A stretch of 64,000 bases of DNA from Rotaria sp. Silwood1 (GCA_905250075.1 CAJNOP010000218.1:72137-136136); one strand, 5' to 3'. Shown: positions 35,608-47,674, counted from the first letter of the stretch. A program made the numbers and translations. The notes: generated by a model from the sequence alone, not told the origin.

Positions 35608-38600
35608 ATGGATTTAATACTTAAACGACCGTTAGCTGTTATTGATCAACTTCGAAGACAACATTCATTTTTAAGTATTGAAAAGGTCAAAGAAATACTT
35701 GATGAGATTGTTTTATTTTTAAATACGACTAATAATCGAGCAAATGGTTTATATGAATTAACTACAATTTGCAATGAATTATCATCGATTTATATGCTTA
35801 TCCCATTTGATAATGTAGAAATTATGAATCATGAATTTTTTATTATTCTTGGACGTACATTTGAAATGTTATTATTCAAAGCAAGATTAATTTCTATGAC
35901 AAAAGATGATGAACAATATTTTTATGATTTAAGTTATTTTATAGTCAATTTATGTTTACATAAAAATATAGTAACATCAAATTTTTTTATTGCTAATAAT
36001 GAAAAATTAAATCCTATTAATGAAGAAAAATATAATCCTATATCATATCAAAAAATATTTTTAACAAAATCATTTTTTCAAAAGTTTATTAAACTAATTA
36101 CAGATGATTTAATTATTATTGATTATCAACCATTTCATGTTAAATATAAAGTTATTCATCGTTTACTTCATCTTTGTATTGAATTAAATGAAATTGATCA
36201 TAGTTTATTGATTCAACCAATTATTCAATGTTTAAAATCAAATTTTTATTTTAATACTTTTAAAACCATAGATCTTCGTCAAACAAATTTTAATCCTAAA
36301 CAATTATTTTTTATTTATGAATGTGCAGAATTTATTATTCAACGTTGTTTCAAACAACATTATGAACTATCCGATTCATTATGTCCACCTATGTTAGAAT
36401 ATAGTCGAGATATTCTTAAACAACATTTACCTATTTCATTAGAAGGAGAGAATTTAAAAAACGATGTGCGCATAAGAGGAGCAAAATTACAAGCAATTAG
36501 TTTACATATTAAATTATTAAATCATATTGCTTTAACACCAACAACAAGAAAACATTTCATTTTAGGTATGCGAAGAACTTTATTGTATCATATTGATGTC
36601 AAAGTCATTTACTGATAATATAGTTTACAATCAAAAGCTTGATTTCTATTCTATAATACTATGAAAGTATCGATTCACTGTATCGCGAGGACAACCTTTA
36701 AAAGCAGATTTATCATGTCTTTTAAAATTATCTGATCATCATACATAAGTTGTTTTGTTTATCTGCAATCTATAATATGATATACATACAAAAGACTATA
36801 TTTATTTGTTTTTACTTTCAGGAAACAATAAAAAAATCATTGATCAAATGGTAATAATATTATCACGACCATCTTTAATTGAAAGTGTTACACTTAATCA
36901 TCAATTATTTCATGCTGATGTTGGTCTTGTATCATATGCAATAACATTATTATATAATTTAATATTTGAAAAGAAAATTTTTTTTCGATTAAAAGAAAAT
37001 ACAAATGTTTTAGCTGCTTGTTTACAATTACAACAAGCAAAAGATCAAACAATAAAATTTGGATCATATACATTATCTGCTATTTTAAATCAAAAAGATA
37101 TTGATGAAATAAATAATCCATCAAAATCTGCTCAATCTTATTTATTTTACATTGAAAATATGATTGATGAACCATCACAAATATATCATGGAGTAAAATT
37201 AAATGGTGTATTGACTAATCTTGAAAGTATGTTAATTTCAAAAATTTTAATTCAAATATACATCTACTGAAACTTGAAAAAATCTATCTTTTTGAGAACT
37301 AATGTTTAAAATTAAAGTTAGATTTAATGACTCTCTATATGTATAAGATGTCAGAGCTCATTCACTCTATAGTTTGAATTGAAGCTTTAGTCTTTATAAA
37401 ATTTCAAACAGATTCAAGAAGTTCACATTATGAGGTTAACCTATTTCTAATGAAATTAATTTATCATATGGATTATATCGTATTTATTTTATTAAATTTG
37501 ACTATACTTTTTGCTTTAAAATACAAGAAATAACAGAATACTTGTTTATAAGAAACAGCGAATGTTAGTAAGGTTTCAGATTTGTAATAAACTTTATAGA
37601 AACTCTGAAAAACTGTTAAAAAATTATTGATTGGTTCTAATCTTGAGACTGTTTGTATTAGAAAAGTAAGACATACAAAAAGAAATCCAAACTAAATATT
37701 TTATTTCATATGCTAGTTCTTTTCAATAGTAATGTATAGGAAAACACTTATTGAGAATTCAGATGATAAAAGAAGCCTACGATTCCACATCTTACCTTGT
37801 AAACAGATAGTTCTAACATCTGATTCTTGTTAAAAAACTCTGAAAAATGATCAGATAATGAATAAATAGGCATTGTGTTCCTACGTCTAGGATTTCATAA
37901 TTTTTCTGTTATTTACCTTGACTATAACTTCAATATTTGATAGATTAATTCAGATACATATCGACAAAAATGAAATCCTTTTTTTTTACTTTAGCAATTG
38001 TTCAAAATGATCAAGTTAAAGAAGAGATTGCTAATGATGATCAAGGTATACCATTGATTGCAAGATGTGCATATGATAAAGATTTCGATGATGATATTCG
38101 ACAACCAGCTCTAAGAATTATTTTATCAGTTTCATTTGTTGGAGATGTTGCTATTGAAAAAATAAAAAATATTGATCCATTTATTGATTTTCTTCATGAT
38201 GAATCTATTTCGAATAATATGACACAAAGATGGACAGTAAATGCTCTTCAATGGAAAATTGATGAAGAACAAAATTTTATTAAAAATGAAGAAGAAAATA
38301 AAGAAAAAAAACAAGATATTATTGAAAATATTATACCAAGTGTTAAATTCGATGAATCAAAAGCTCCTTATCAATATATTAGAGGTGATTATCGTTTTAA
38401 TTTATCTGATTTTCAAATAGGAGATACATATGTCATGATTAGTCATTGTCATGATGATAAAGAAATATGTCATCAAATTTTTGATAATTTAAAAGCATTA
38501 AAACCATATCAACTATGGATGAATAAACATTATTTACACAGTGCCGATCCAGAAGTTGTTGCTACAGCAATAGAGAAAGCAGATATTGTTATTATGTGTT

Positions 38601-38830
38601 TTTCAAACAAGTATCGAGAATCATCAGTATGTCGATTGGAAGGTGAATATGCACAAAAACGTAAACGACCAATTATTCCAGTTAGAGTAGAAGCTGGATA
38701 TCAGCCTACAGGATGGTTGAAGATTATTATTGGTCAGAGAAAATGTATTGATTTCTTAGACTTGAATTTTAATTTTGCCTGTCAAGTATTGATAAAAGAA
38801 ATTGATTACATCAAATCAAAGATCGATTAA
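35608..38830 (+). CDS. ARM/HEAT-like helical protein with C-terminal TIR domain, three exons
   Basis: Exons 35608-36565, 36822-37226 and 37995-38830 give 2199 nt and 732 aa, with both junctions in phase 1. Residues 1 to about 560 are leucine/isoleucine-rich amphipathic helices with no membrane segment, consistent with armadillo-like repeats. Residues about 597-725 are a TIR domain (TYVMISHCHDDKE at strand A, ADIVIMCFSNKYRESSVC, PIIPVRVEAGYQPTGWL). A Glu pair in RLEGEYAQ occupies the region of the catalytic Glu of SARM1-type NADase TIRs. ARM followed by TIR recalls SARM1, but no SAM domains are seen between them. The role is inferred as an NAD+-cleaving or adaptor sensor. It is transcribed in the same direction as its upstream TIR neighbour, with its own upstream region. 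The large second intron (768 bp) could hide an unseen exon. Confidence 0.75.
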
Positions 38831-40299
38831 AAATGACGATGGACTTGGATGACGTTTTCCATCAATTGACGACAATTATCCTTTACTTTTTTTTTTGTAC
38901 GGTTTCAATGCTTGAATTTGTAAGATCTTTCAATTCCTTTTATTCACAAAACTAGTAGATATAAGACAAATTTTTTATATGGTAGATTACACTAAAATTT
39001 TAGATTATTTTTTTCTGAAATTGTTAATTCATTGTAGAAATGTCTATCGCAATCAAAAATCTTGCACGTTGCAATGAAATATTAAAAGATTTACCAATCA
39101 ATGAGATTCGTTGATATTTTGATGCTAGAGAGATTGACCTAACAAAAATCCTTCAATACAAAATGGTCTCAAATATTATGTTTTCAAGAGAATAAAATCA
39201 GACAGAATTAACTGTGAAACTATTGAATAATTCTTTTATCTCTTTACTGTGTATTTATAAGGGCTTGACCATCCTAACCTATGACAAGTTTTGAATGAAT
39301 GATTTTTGTTGCAGAAGACTAAAAAATTTTATGAATATATCAGGAAATAAATCTTATATTGATACAAATGTGAAGTCTTATGTGACATTCTCTTGACAAT
39401 TTTTCAAAACTCATAGGAATATATAGATTAATAGATGAAATCAGCTATGCTATGGACATTACTAGTTTTAAAACAACTAGAAAATGTATTATATACTACT
39501 TCTGAGATCATTTACATTGATTGTAAAAGCAGAAATCAACATCCTCTCATATATTATTGAGAAGCTAATGATAAATAAATAGATATTTCAAGGTAGAAAA
39601 GAATAAGACATGAAACTTTGTGTGACTCTTAGGAAGGTGAAACTATTTTTCTTTTCTGGTAGTTATTCAAAATTTAGACAGGAGTGAATTGATGCTTTTC
39701 GTCCATGTTTCATAATTATGAAAAACTTACTCTAGAAAAAAAAAACAACAATCAAATATATCGCAAAACTATTTAGTTACAAATTAAGATGTTTTACATC
39801 TGCAATGAACAATATTTTAAAATCTCTGCATATTTTGCAGAATTCTCTAAACATTATCATATTAGCTTAATTTTGGTCTGGATCAAATGTCGAATAGATT
39901 GAAGCATGTCTATCTTTAATGTGGAAACACTTTCTAGCATTATGATTTGGAATAGTTGATATAATCTGTAAATCTGATCGAAAGAATAAGATGAACATTT
40001 TTTCAGAATCTGACTATAAACAGTAAATTTTTCTTGTTTTGATTTATTTTATTCTCTATAGTGCATTGATCATGTGAAAATGTGAAGATTTATATTTTTC
40101 TGGTTTGAATACATAGGACAACAACACACAAAGATTCTTATTAAAGATTGTAGTAAATTTTAATTCTAGATAAAAATATTAATTATTTTTTATTTCACTT
40201 GCTGGCCTTACGAGCCTTTGAAAAACAATCAAGTAGGTTGAAATGATCCAATTCATTGTTTAGAACAATTTTATTATATTTTTTTTTTACAGGCATATA
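38831..40299. other. Intergenic region with polypyrimidine acceptor before the ART-TPR start
   Basis: Non-coding AT-rich sequence. It ends in a T-run and ACAG at 40289-40292, a strong splice acceptor 7 bp before the next ATG. Confidence 0.45.
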
Positions 40300-42399
40300 A
40301 TGGCACAAAAGAACTCAAAATTTAGCACAACGTCTACGAAAAAAACAAATACAGTTTCAAAATCAATTACTTCTAAGCCTTCATCCAAACCTACTAACAT
40401 CCAAGTACAATCTGCCACGAAGAATATAGTATTAGAACAATCACAGCTTCAAATTAATGAGAATTTTATTGTATTTTGGTTAGAATCGAATTTAAATAAC
40501 TTAAATGAAAAAATAATTTCTCAAATTCGATCTATTGTGAATATGATCGAATTCTTTACTGATATCGATCAATGCATTAATGCTCTCGTTGAAATTAAAG
40601 ACGTAAAAGTATTTTTAATTGTTTCAAGTTCTCTTGCGCAACAAATCGCTCCTGTCGTTCAAAAATTCACTCAAGTTGATTCAATTTATATATTTAGCAA
40701 TTTTAAATCAATAAATGAACAATGGACCGAAGCATACATAAAAATTAAAGGAACTTTTAATCAAATTGAAGCACTTTGCAAGGTACTTAAAGAAACAGTT
40801 CACCACTTAAATAATGATTTAATACCAATTAGTATCGTTACTGAAGGATCTGCAAATAATTTGAATGAACTCGATCCACCATTCATGTATTGTCAATTAT
40901 TAAAAGAAAATATTTTAACAATGCAATTTAATTATGAAATGGAAATAGAACAACTCGTAGAGTATTGCCGTCCACGTTATCAAGAGACTAGGAGAGAAAC
41001 AAAAACATTTGATCAATTTAAAGAAGAATATCGTCAAAAGTCGCCAATTTGGTGGTACACTGAAGAGAGTTTCTTATACAAGATGCTTAACAGCGCCTTA
41101 AGAACAGTTGATATTGAGCTTCTTATTAAAATGGGCTTTTTCATTCGGGACCTTCATGAACAAATCAAACAAGTTCATTCCAAATTAGGTAGTAATAAAA
41201 TTCCACCTATTGTTTTTCGAGGACAACGCTTGTCCAACGACGATTTTGCAAAGCTGAAGAAAGCCAAAGATGGTCTTATATTTTTCAACAATTTTCTCTC
41301 GACGAGCACCAAGAGAGAAGTTGCTATAGATTTTGCTGGTTTTAACAAAAATATACCTAATACTACATGCATTTTGTTTCAAATAGAAATTAACTCTTCC
41401 ATCTCATCGTTTCCCTTCGCTCCAATAAGCGATTTAAGTGCTGTTAAATCAGAAGATGAAATTCTTTTCTCAATGTCCACTGTATTTCGAATTGGTGAGA
41501 TAAAGATAAAAGAAAACTGGTTATGGGAAGTTAATTTAACCTTAACAAATGACAATGATCCACTACTCACTCGTCTTACTGATCACATGCGAGTTTCACT
41601 TGGAGACGGAAATGGATGGCGTCGACTCGGTCAATTAACGATCAAAATGGGAAAATTTAAACAAGCTGAAGAAATCTATAATACACTACTCAAAACAATA
41701 TCTTGTGATGACAAAGCAGAACGTGCTTTCCTTCACAATCAACTTGGATATGTTTACAAACAACAAGACGATTTAACTCGAGCATTTTCTCATTACAAAC
41801 ATTCTCTTGAAATTAGCCAAAGTTATATGCCATCTAATGATTCTCGACTCTCTAGTACATACTCGAATATTGGGGGAATTCTTAAAAGAGTAGGTGAACT
41901 TGATGGAGCATTGAAATATTATGAACATGCTCTCAAGATCGATCTTGGAATGCCAGAACCTAATCCATTAGAGATTGCTACTGATTACAATAATATTGGA
42001 TCGGTACTCGATGATCAAGGCAAATATTCTGAAGCACGCAAGAATTATAAAGAAGCACTAGAAATCAAACTTGATTACCTTCCACCTCATCATCCATCTC
42101 TTGCTACTACCTATAATAACATTGGTTTAGTATGTCGAAAAATGAACGATAGTTCTACTGCACTTTCATGTCACCAACAGGCACTTGAAATCCAACAGAA
42201 ATCTCTTCTATCCAATCATCCGTCATTAATCGTGACTCATGGCAATATCGCAGGAATATTGGAAAGCCTTAAACGATACAATGAGGCTATTGAACATGCT
42301 AAGATAGCTGTCGATATTGCTAAAGAAGCATTTGGCTCCGATCATGCTGAATATCAAAAACGGAAGGAATACCTAGAAAAACTTCAGAAAAAACGCTGA
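40300..42399 (+). CDS. Arginine-type mono-ADP-ribosyltransferase with TPR / kinesin-light-chain-like repeats
   Basis: This intact single-exon ORF is 699 aa. Residues 1-45 are a basic S/T/K-rich leader. Residues about 54-180 form an alpha/beta segment (FIVFWLESNLN, VKVFLIVSSSLAQQ, SIYIFSNF) that I do not recognise firmly. Residues about 250-410 form the ART fold with the R-S-ExE triad: R307 in VFRGQ, S334 in FLSTST, and E385/E387 in SEDEILF. This signature means transfer of ADP-ribose from NAD+ to arginine, or NAD+ hydrolysis. From about 437 there are six or so TPRs of about 42 residues with the YNNIG and ALKYYEHALKI pattern of kinesin-light-chain repeats, a likely partner-binding surface. No signal peptide is seen, so it is probably cytosolic. 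A splice acceptor 7 bp upstream fixes the start. AATAAA lies about 80 bp after the stop. Confidence 0.88.
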   Translation: MAQKNSKFSTTSTKKTNTVSKSITSKPSSKPTNIQVQSATKNIVLEQSQLQINENFIVFWLESNLNNLNEKIISQIRSIVNMIEFFTDIDQCINALVEIKDVKVFLIVSSSLAQQIAPVVQKFTQVDSIYIFSNFKSINEQWTEAYIKIKGTFNQIEALCKVLKETVHHLNNDLIPISIVTEGSANNLNELDPPFMYCQLLKENILTMQFNYEMEIEQLVEYCRPRYQETRRETKTFDQFKEEYRQKSPIWWYTEESFLYKMLNSALRTVDIELLIKMGFFIRDLHEQIKQVHSKLGSNKIPPIVFRGQRLSNDDFAKLKKAKDGLIFFNNFLSTSTKREVAIDFAGFNKNIPNTTCILFQIEINSSISSFPFAPISDLSAVKSEDEILFSMSTVFRIGEIKIKENWLWEVNLTLTNDNDPLLTRLTDHMRVSLGDGNGWRRLGQLTIKMGKFKQAEEIYNTLLKTISCDDKAERAFLHNQLGYVYKQQDDLTRAFSHYKHSLEISQSYMPSNDSRLSSTYSNIGGILKRVGELDGALKYYEHALKIDLGMPEPNPLEIATDYNNIGSVLDDQGKYSEARKNYKEALEIKLDYLPPHHPSLATTYNNIGLVCRKMNDSSTALSCHQQALEIQQKSLLSNHPSLIVTHGNIAGILESLKRYNEAIEHAKIAVDIAKEAFGSDHAEYQKRKEYLEKLQKKR

Positions 42400-43791
42400 T
42401 GTTTGTTACGTTTGGAGAGCAATGTTTGAAACTCGTAGTAAACTTTCTAAATTTTGTATGAATACTGATTCTTCGTCAAAATAAACCAAATGAAAAGATG
42501 CTTCATCGGCATAAAGCGGGTGTGGATATGTGATTACAGAGAACAACGAAAATTTGCTGGATATACGTTCTTTCTCTTGCTCTTTTTCGTGAAAAATTTA
42601 TATGTTTACATGGATGCACTTGGGAAGATCTTTTCATTTGTGCATAAAAAAGTCGATTAACTAATAGAGAATGGTGCATCTCGTTGAGTGTTGGCAGCTG
42701 ATTTTTTCCAACTTGCAAAAATAGATACAAAATCAATACTCAGGTTTGAATCTATCTATTGTCGGATGCGTGTATGGTAGGTCGTGAGTCTTGAAGTAGG
42801 TGTGATGGTGAGTTTCAGTGGATGTGGTAGATGTGTTGGTACAAGTAAAGAGAAAATTCTCCTCGATGGTATGGGTGTAGTATTAATTCTTCTCTGTCAC
42901 CATATTCACCCATAGTGTTTCAGAAGGGCTTGTTTTTGATTCCATCATAGTCTGTTCTATAGATCATAAGAAATACTCAAGAAATAAAAAAGCGAACATT
43001 CCGTACTGCAATGTACTTCAAGACAGTGCCAAAGGTTTCCTTTATAACTTCCAAATCATGTCAAATCTAATATCAACACGTGCCGCGAACATATTAGTTT
43101 GAGCTCATTCTATATAAGTCTGTCTGGCAATATACTCTAAATACTTCATTATGCTTCAAAATTTGAGTATCAGTGAAGTGCAATGATGGATTTGGGCATT
43201 ATTGCCACACAAACTTGAATAAAAATAAACGCAAATTAATATAAGGAAAATGCAATTCGTAACTACACTGTTATTTAAATTCTACAAGAAACAATATAAC
43301 TAATACCATTGAGCTATTTTCACTGATGAAATATAAAAAATATTCAACTTAAAGTAATACAGGCATCCGAGCCGTAATCATTCATAAAAGTATCTAGATT
43401 GCGATAAGAGAAAACTGACATACATCAGTTACGTCAACAAATGAGACTTCATGAAAAGAACTTCATGTATGCGATAAAGAAAATACCAAGGTAAAAATAT
43501 TCTTCCTATACCTTTTATTAGAAAAACGAGTAATTCAACAACAAAAGACCGAATAAAACGGAAAGTATTACCATTGGAGAAAAAAGAAATAAGAATGAGT
43601 GTTGTGCCGCAACGCTTTATGCAAAATATGATAAAGAAATACATAAAACTTCAGTTTTGAAATTCTATCAATTTTAAATAATTAATTTGTTCATCATAAC
43701 AATATCTTAGTATCAAAACAGTAACGCTCAAACATTATTATAACAATGATGATTTTTCACACAATTGTTCCAAGAAGCCTTCGTTCACTCA
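42400..43791. other. Intergenic region with weak telomere-like variants
   Basis: No gene. GGTGTGATGG, GGATGTGG and GGTATGGGTGTAG words at about 42780-42880 look like strongly decayed telomere-type units. Confidence 0.35.
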
Positions 43792-43799
43792 TGTCAGAC

Positions 43800-44575
43800 T
43801 AGGGGTGCACCAAATCCAGTCAAACCCAAATCTTGGGTTTGACAGGATTTGACTAGATTTGGATTTGGGTTTAACTGGATTTTACTTTTATTTGGCGAGG
43901 TTTGACTGAGGGCTGATAGGTCTTGAACAGACTTAATCTGGATTCGACTATCTTGTGCCCAGTTTGATTGAATTTGACTAGGATCTAACTATATCTGACT
44001 GGATTTGACTAGATTTAGCAAGGTTTTTATTGAATTTAACAAGAGTTGGCTAGACTTGACTGGACTTCACAAGGTTTGACCAGGATCTGGGTAGACTTGT
44101 CTTGTTTTGACTGGATTTCACTAGGATCAAGCTGCAATTCATCAGATTTGACCTAGATTTTATAGGATTAAATAAGATTTCACTGGATTTGTTCAGAAAT
44201 GACAGGATTGAGTCGGAATTTATTAGATTTCACCAGATTTGATCTAGATTTGACCAGGATTTGACCGGATCTGACCGGATTTCGCCTAGATTTGACCAGA
44301 ATCTGACTACATTAAGCTGGGTCTAACGAGGACTCGACTAGATTTTGTTAGGTTTCTAGTGAATTTGGCGAGCTTTGAGTTCGACTTGACAAAATTTGAC
44401 CTGATTTCAAGAAGATTAACACAGATATGACTTGGTTTGAGCAAAATTTGACTGATTTCGACTAGATTTTACCTAGATTTTATAGGATTACACCGGATTG
44501 AACTAGCATCTGACTCAATTTGATTAAGTTTCACTAGAATATTACTGGACTTCACCATGCTTCATTTGACTGTGA
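43800..44575. repeat. Degenerate minisatellite with period about 10-12 bp (GATTTGACTR)
   Basis: Tens of imperfect units such as GGATTTGACTA, AGATTTGACC and GGATTTCACT follow each other. The array starts within the left terminal repeat of the surrounding element and reappears inverted at its right end. Confidence 0.75.
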
Positions 44576-44727
44576 AAACTCGAAAAAAGCATATTTTCAG
44601 TTAAATTCTGTCAAACTTTTGAGCTTTTTAAAAAGCCCACCAACGTGCACTAGCTATATCAGATAGGGTAGATAAAACTGATATGATATATAATGATAAT
44701 ATAATAGAACTTGTATATATGATATAT

Positions 44728-45004
44728 TTAAATAAAATAAAATAAAATAATACTCGAAGTTAATTTTTATTAATTATATAATAGTTGGATCTTTTTAATA
44801 GAGCATTCGAGTTCAACCGGCCCATCATCAGTATTATATCTCTATTATTGATTTAATTTGAACTTTACTAGGCAAAAATACAACATCAGACTGATACTGA
44901 TGATGGGACGGTTGAATCTGAAAGCTCTATTAAAAAGATCCAACTATTATATAATTAATAGAAATTAACTTCGAGTATTATTTTATTTTATTTTATTTTA
45001 TTTA
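44728..45004. repeat. Long hairpin: two inverted arms of about 110 bp
   Basis: The left arm begins TAAATAAAATAAAATAAAAT and continues through TACTCGAAGTTAATTT and GTTGGATCTTTTTAATAGAGC. The right arm is its inverted copy, ending TTTTATTTTATTTA at about 45004. The spacer is about 55 bp. It may be a separate small foldback transposon inside the composite element. Confidence 0.75.
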
Positions 45005-45309
45005 CACAGATAAAACTGGTTGTATACAGAAGATTTGAATAGGTGTGGTTAATATTCATACCTCAGTTTACTGTCTTTGGATCAGGTTCCAACGGTTTGA
45101 TACACTGCTACACACCATGTTAGATTTTATAAGACTGCCCATCGTCTTTACTTCTTGTTCGCGCGGAGTGCATGTTTGTAATTAGATTAAAAGGACAAAA
45201 AGGTAAGAGCTTTTCTTCGTTAGTGATTTCATATAGTAGACCATAGGTTTTACTAATAATCTCCTTGTTATATATGTTTATTATTTTTGAATAGATAGTA
45301 GTCTATGTA

Positions 45310-46235
45310 CAGTGGCGGCAAAAATTATTCGTACGATTTTGTTTTAATAGTAACCCAACATCACATTGGTATTTTGAGACATGAAAAGCAGTAAAAGAAC
45401 CGCCATGACCTCTAGTATCTACGCTATAAATATCAAAGCGTTTGACATATACATGTTGGAGATATTACTATTTTACTGAAAAAACTAAGCAATTTGTCGG
45501 CAAAAATTATTCGTACGATCTTGTTTTAACTATAACTCAACATCACATCGGTATTTTGAGATGCGGAAAACGCAAAAGAACCATCATAACTTCTAGTATC
45601 TATACTCCAAATATCAAATCGTTTGACTTACACGCATTGAAGATATTGCCACATTACTATTATAGGATTTTTATCAAACAGGAGCTAGAAGCTTTTTCCT
45701 GAGAGCTCTGAATCGACCAAATGACCTCCAACCAGCATAGAATCGATCAGGATAGGGGTAATCGACCGCGCCGAGGCGAGTGATGATGTTTGTTTTCAGA
45801 TTCAAAGTGATTTGAGGTCTCTAAATCAATTTTCGAAATTCCAAAATTTTGTCATTATATTGAGTATATAGTGAACATTTTGAAAGTTGATTTAGTGACC
45901 TAAGATCACTTTGAATCTAAAAACAAACATCGCCACTCTACTCAGCGTGATCGATTACCCCTATCCTGACCGATTCTATGCTGGTTGGAAGTCATTTGAT
46001 CGATTCAGGGCTCTCAGGAAAAATACTCGTACGAATAATTTTTGCCAACAAATTGCTTAGTTTTCCCAGTAATCTAGTAACATCTCCAACGAATATAAGT
46101 CAAACGCTTTGATATTTATAGCGTAGATACTAGAGGCCATGGAGGTTCTTTTGTCGTTTTCCGCGTCTCAAAATACCGATGTGATGTTGAGTTATTATTA
46201 AAACAAAATCGTATGAATAATTTTTGCCGCCACTG
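45310..46235. mobile_element. Non-autonomous Tc1/mariner-like element, TA target duplication
   Basis: The termini read CAGTGGCGGCAAAAATTATT at both ends in inverted orientation, with TA at 45308-45309 and 46236-46237. Tc1/mariner elements insert at TA and commonly have CAGTGGCGGCAAA-type ends. The inverted similarity runs inward over most of the 926 bp, and the end motif recurs internally at about 45497. No DDE transposase frame. Confidence 0.8.
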
Positions 46236-46639
46236 TAGATGAACCTATCTATCTATGTACAAAGTATTCGAAAAGAAAGACAGTTTTCCTTGATCCGGGC
46301 GTCAAGCTAGAGAAAAAATGTTTCCGGAGTTGTTTGTCTTTTATATTTTGGTCAAAATTAAAACAACAGAAGATCGTTTTCTTATTTCTTTTTACTATAT
46401 ACACAGAGGTTGTAGGTGTAGGAATACTGAGCGAAAACATCCATACCCCACCCTGTCAGACCCCACCCAAATCTAGTCAAATCTAAAGTCAAATCCAACT
46501 CTAAGTCAAACCCAAATCCAAATCTAGTAAAACCCAATCAAATCCAAACAAAGAATTGGATTTGGCTTTGATTAGATTTGTATCTGATGCATCCCTATGT
46601 CAGACCATTCTATTTATTTTCTGTGTGCATGAAATAGGG

Positions 46640-47035
46640 CGTTGGTGTAGAGTGTGGGGTGTGGGTGTGAATGTGGGGTGCGGGTGTGGATGTGCGTGTG
46701 ATTGTGGGTGTGGGTGTGGATGAAGACATGAGTGAGACGCATAACCACACCCACATCCACACACACCCATACCCACACATTTACCCACACATCCATCCAC
46801 ACCCCACACACTCACGCCTACACCCACACACCCACACCAATACCCACACCGGCTCATACACCCACACCCGCCCACGCCCACGCCCACACCAATATCCACA
46901 CCCACATCCAACCCATATCCCACACTCACATCTACACCCACACTCACACCCCCTCCCACACCCACACCCAGACCCAGACCCAGACCCACCCACACCACAC
47001 ATCCACATCCACCCACACCCACACCCACCCACCCA
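46640..47035. repeat. Telomere-like block, head-to-head
   Basis: G-strand units (GTGTGGG with variants) run to about 46725. A 20-bp spacer near ATGAAGACATGAGTGAGACG follows. C-strand units (CCCACACCCACA with CACTCA and CCAGACC variants) then run to about 47035. Peptides of alternating His/Thr/Pro or Gly/Val/Cys predicted here are repeat artefacts. Confidence 0.78.
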
Positions 47036-47674
47036 AGTCATCGAATAATGAATCTTACAAGAGAATTTATTGACCTCATAAAGCTTGAGTTAAGTTTTTC
47101 TCCATCATTTAAAAGTTTATGAGAAGCTTCATTTTCATAAACTCCTTCGTAGTGACAAAAAAAAATAAACTCTTCAACATTTTACTGACGGTTTTCATAA
47201 AAGCTTGAAGCTTTTATTACTTTTATTGCCGAGCAAAAACTGATGAAATGAAGTGCATGCAAACCTCCTAGAAGATTTTTGAAAATGGCAGACATTCTAG
47301 AAAGAGCAATAAAAATTTTATGTTGTATTTACGACTCTAATAAAGACTTTTGCAAGATCTATTATTCTTTACTTTTTTTCTTATTATAGAGACTGTCGAC
47401 CTTCATTATCTAAGAGTTTGCAATATGCTTATAATTCATATTATTGCTTCTACAAATAACGATTCACCCGAGAAATTCTTTATCACTATCACATATGAAT
47501 AAATGAAAACAATTTTATTTGATTTATTTTCTTTCATCAGTGTGGGTTTAGGAGTATCCCAGCCATAGTCATCGTTCATGTTCCAACTTTTAGAGCGTCT
47601 TACACTAATTGCAACCGAAAACAACGCTCTATGGCTGTTTTGAGTATTTGTTAAGTTTTTGTTATCGATGATGT
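47036..47674. other. Spacer between two telomere-like blocks
   Basis: AT-rich, with no gene. A tail-like region with AGCTTGAAGCTTTTAT words; nothing further recognised. Confidence 0.35.

Larger units (their letters stand above)
43800..46597. mobile_element. 2.8-kb composite hAT-like element with perfect 8-bp target duplication
   Basis: The ends are TAGGGGTGCACCAAATC and, inverted, TAGGGATGCATCAGATAC. The perfect direct repeat TGTCAGAC flanks it (43792-43799 and 46598-46605). An 8-bp duplication with these ends indicates hAT. No transposase frame remains. The left 780 bp is a GATTTGACTR-type minisatellite, and the right end (about 46466-46590) carries the same words inverted (CAAATCTAGTCAAATC). 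The middle holds a hairpin and a Tc1/mariner-like element, so it is a nest of at least two insertions. Confidence 0.82.

Noticed and set aside
17986-42399. A bacterial-type defence operon
   Set aside because: Genes are on both strands, contain many spliceosomal introns and lack ribosome-binding sites. Any Thoeris likeness is at domain level only.
40300-42399. ART-TPR as a bacterial ADP-ribosylating toxin
   Set aside because: No secretion signal or toxin modules. The ART followed by kinesin-light-chain-like TPRs, with AT-rich codons and an upstream eukaryotic splice acceptor, fits resident rotifer genes.
46600-47073. Long His/Thr/Pro- and Gly/Val/Cys-rich ORFs on both strands
   Set aside because: They are translations of the telomere-like repeat in each frame; similar ORFs appear at 5084-5452, 13104-13646, 47436-47934 and 50400-50786. 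No start context and no non-repeat sequence supports them.
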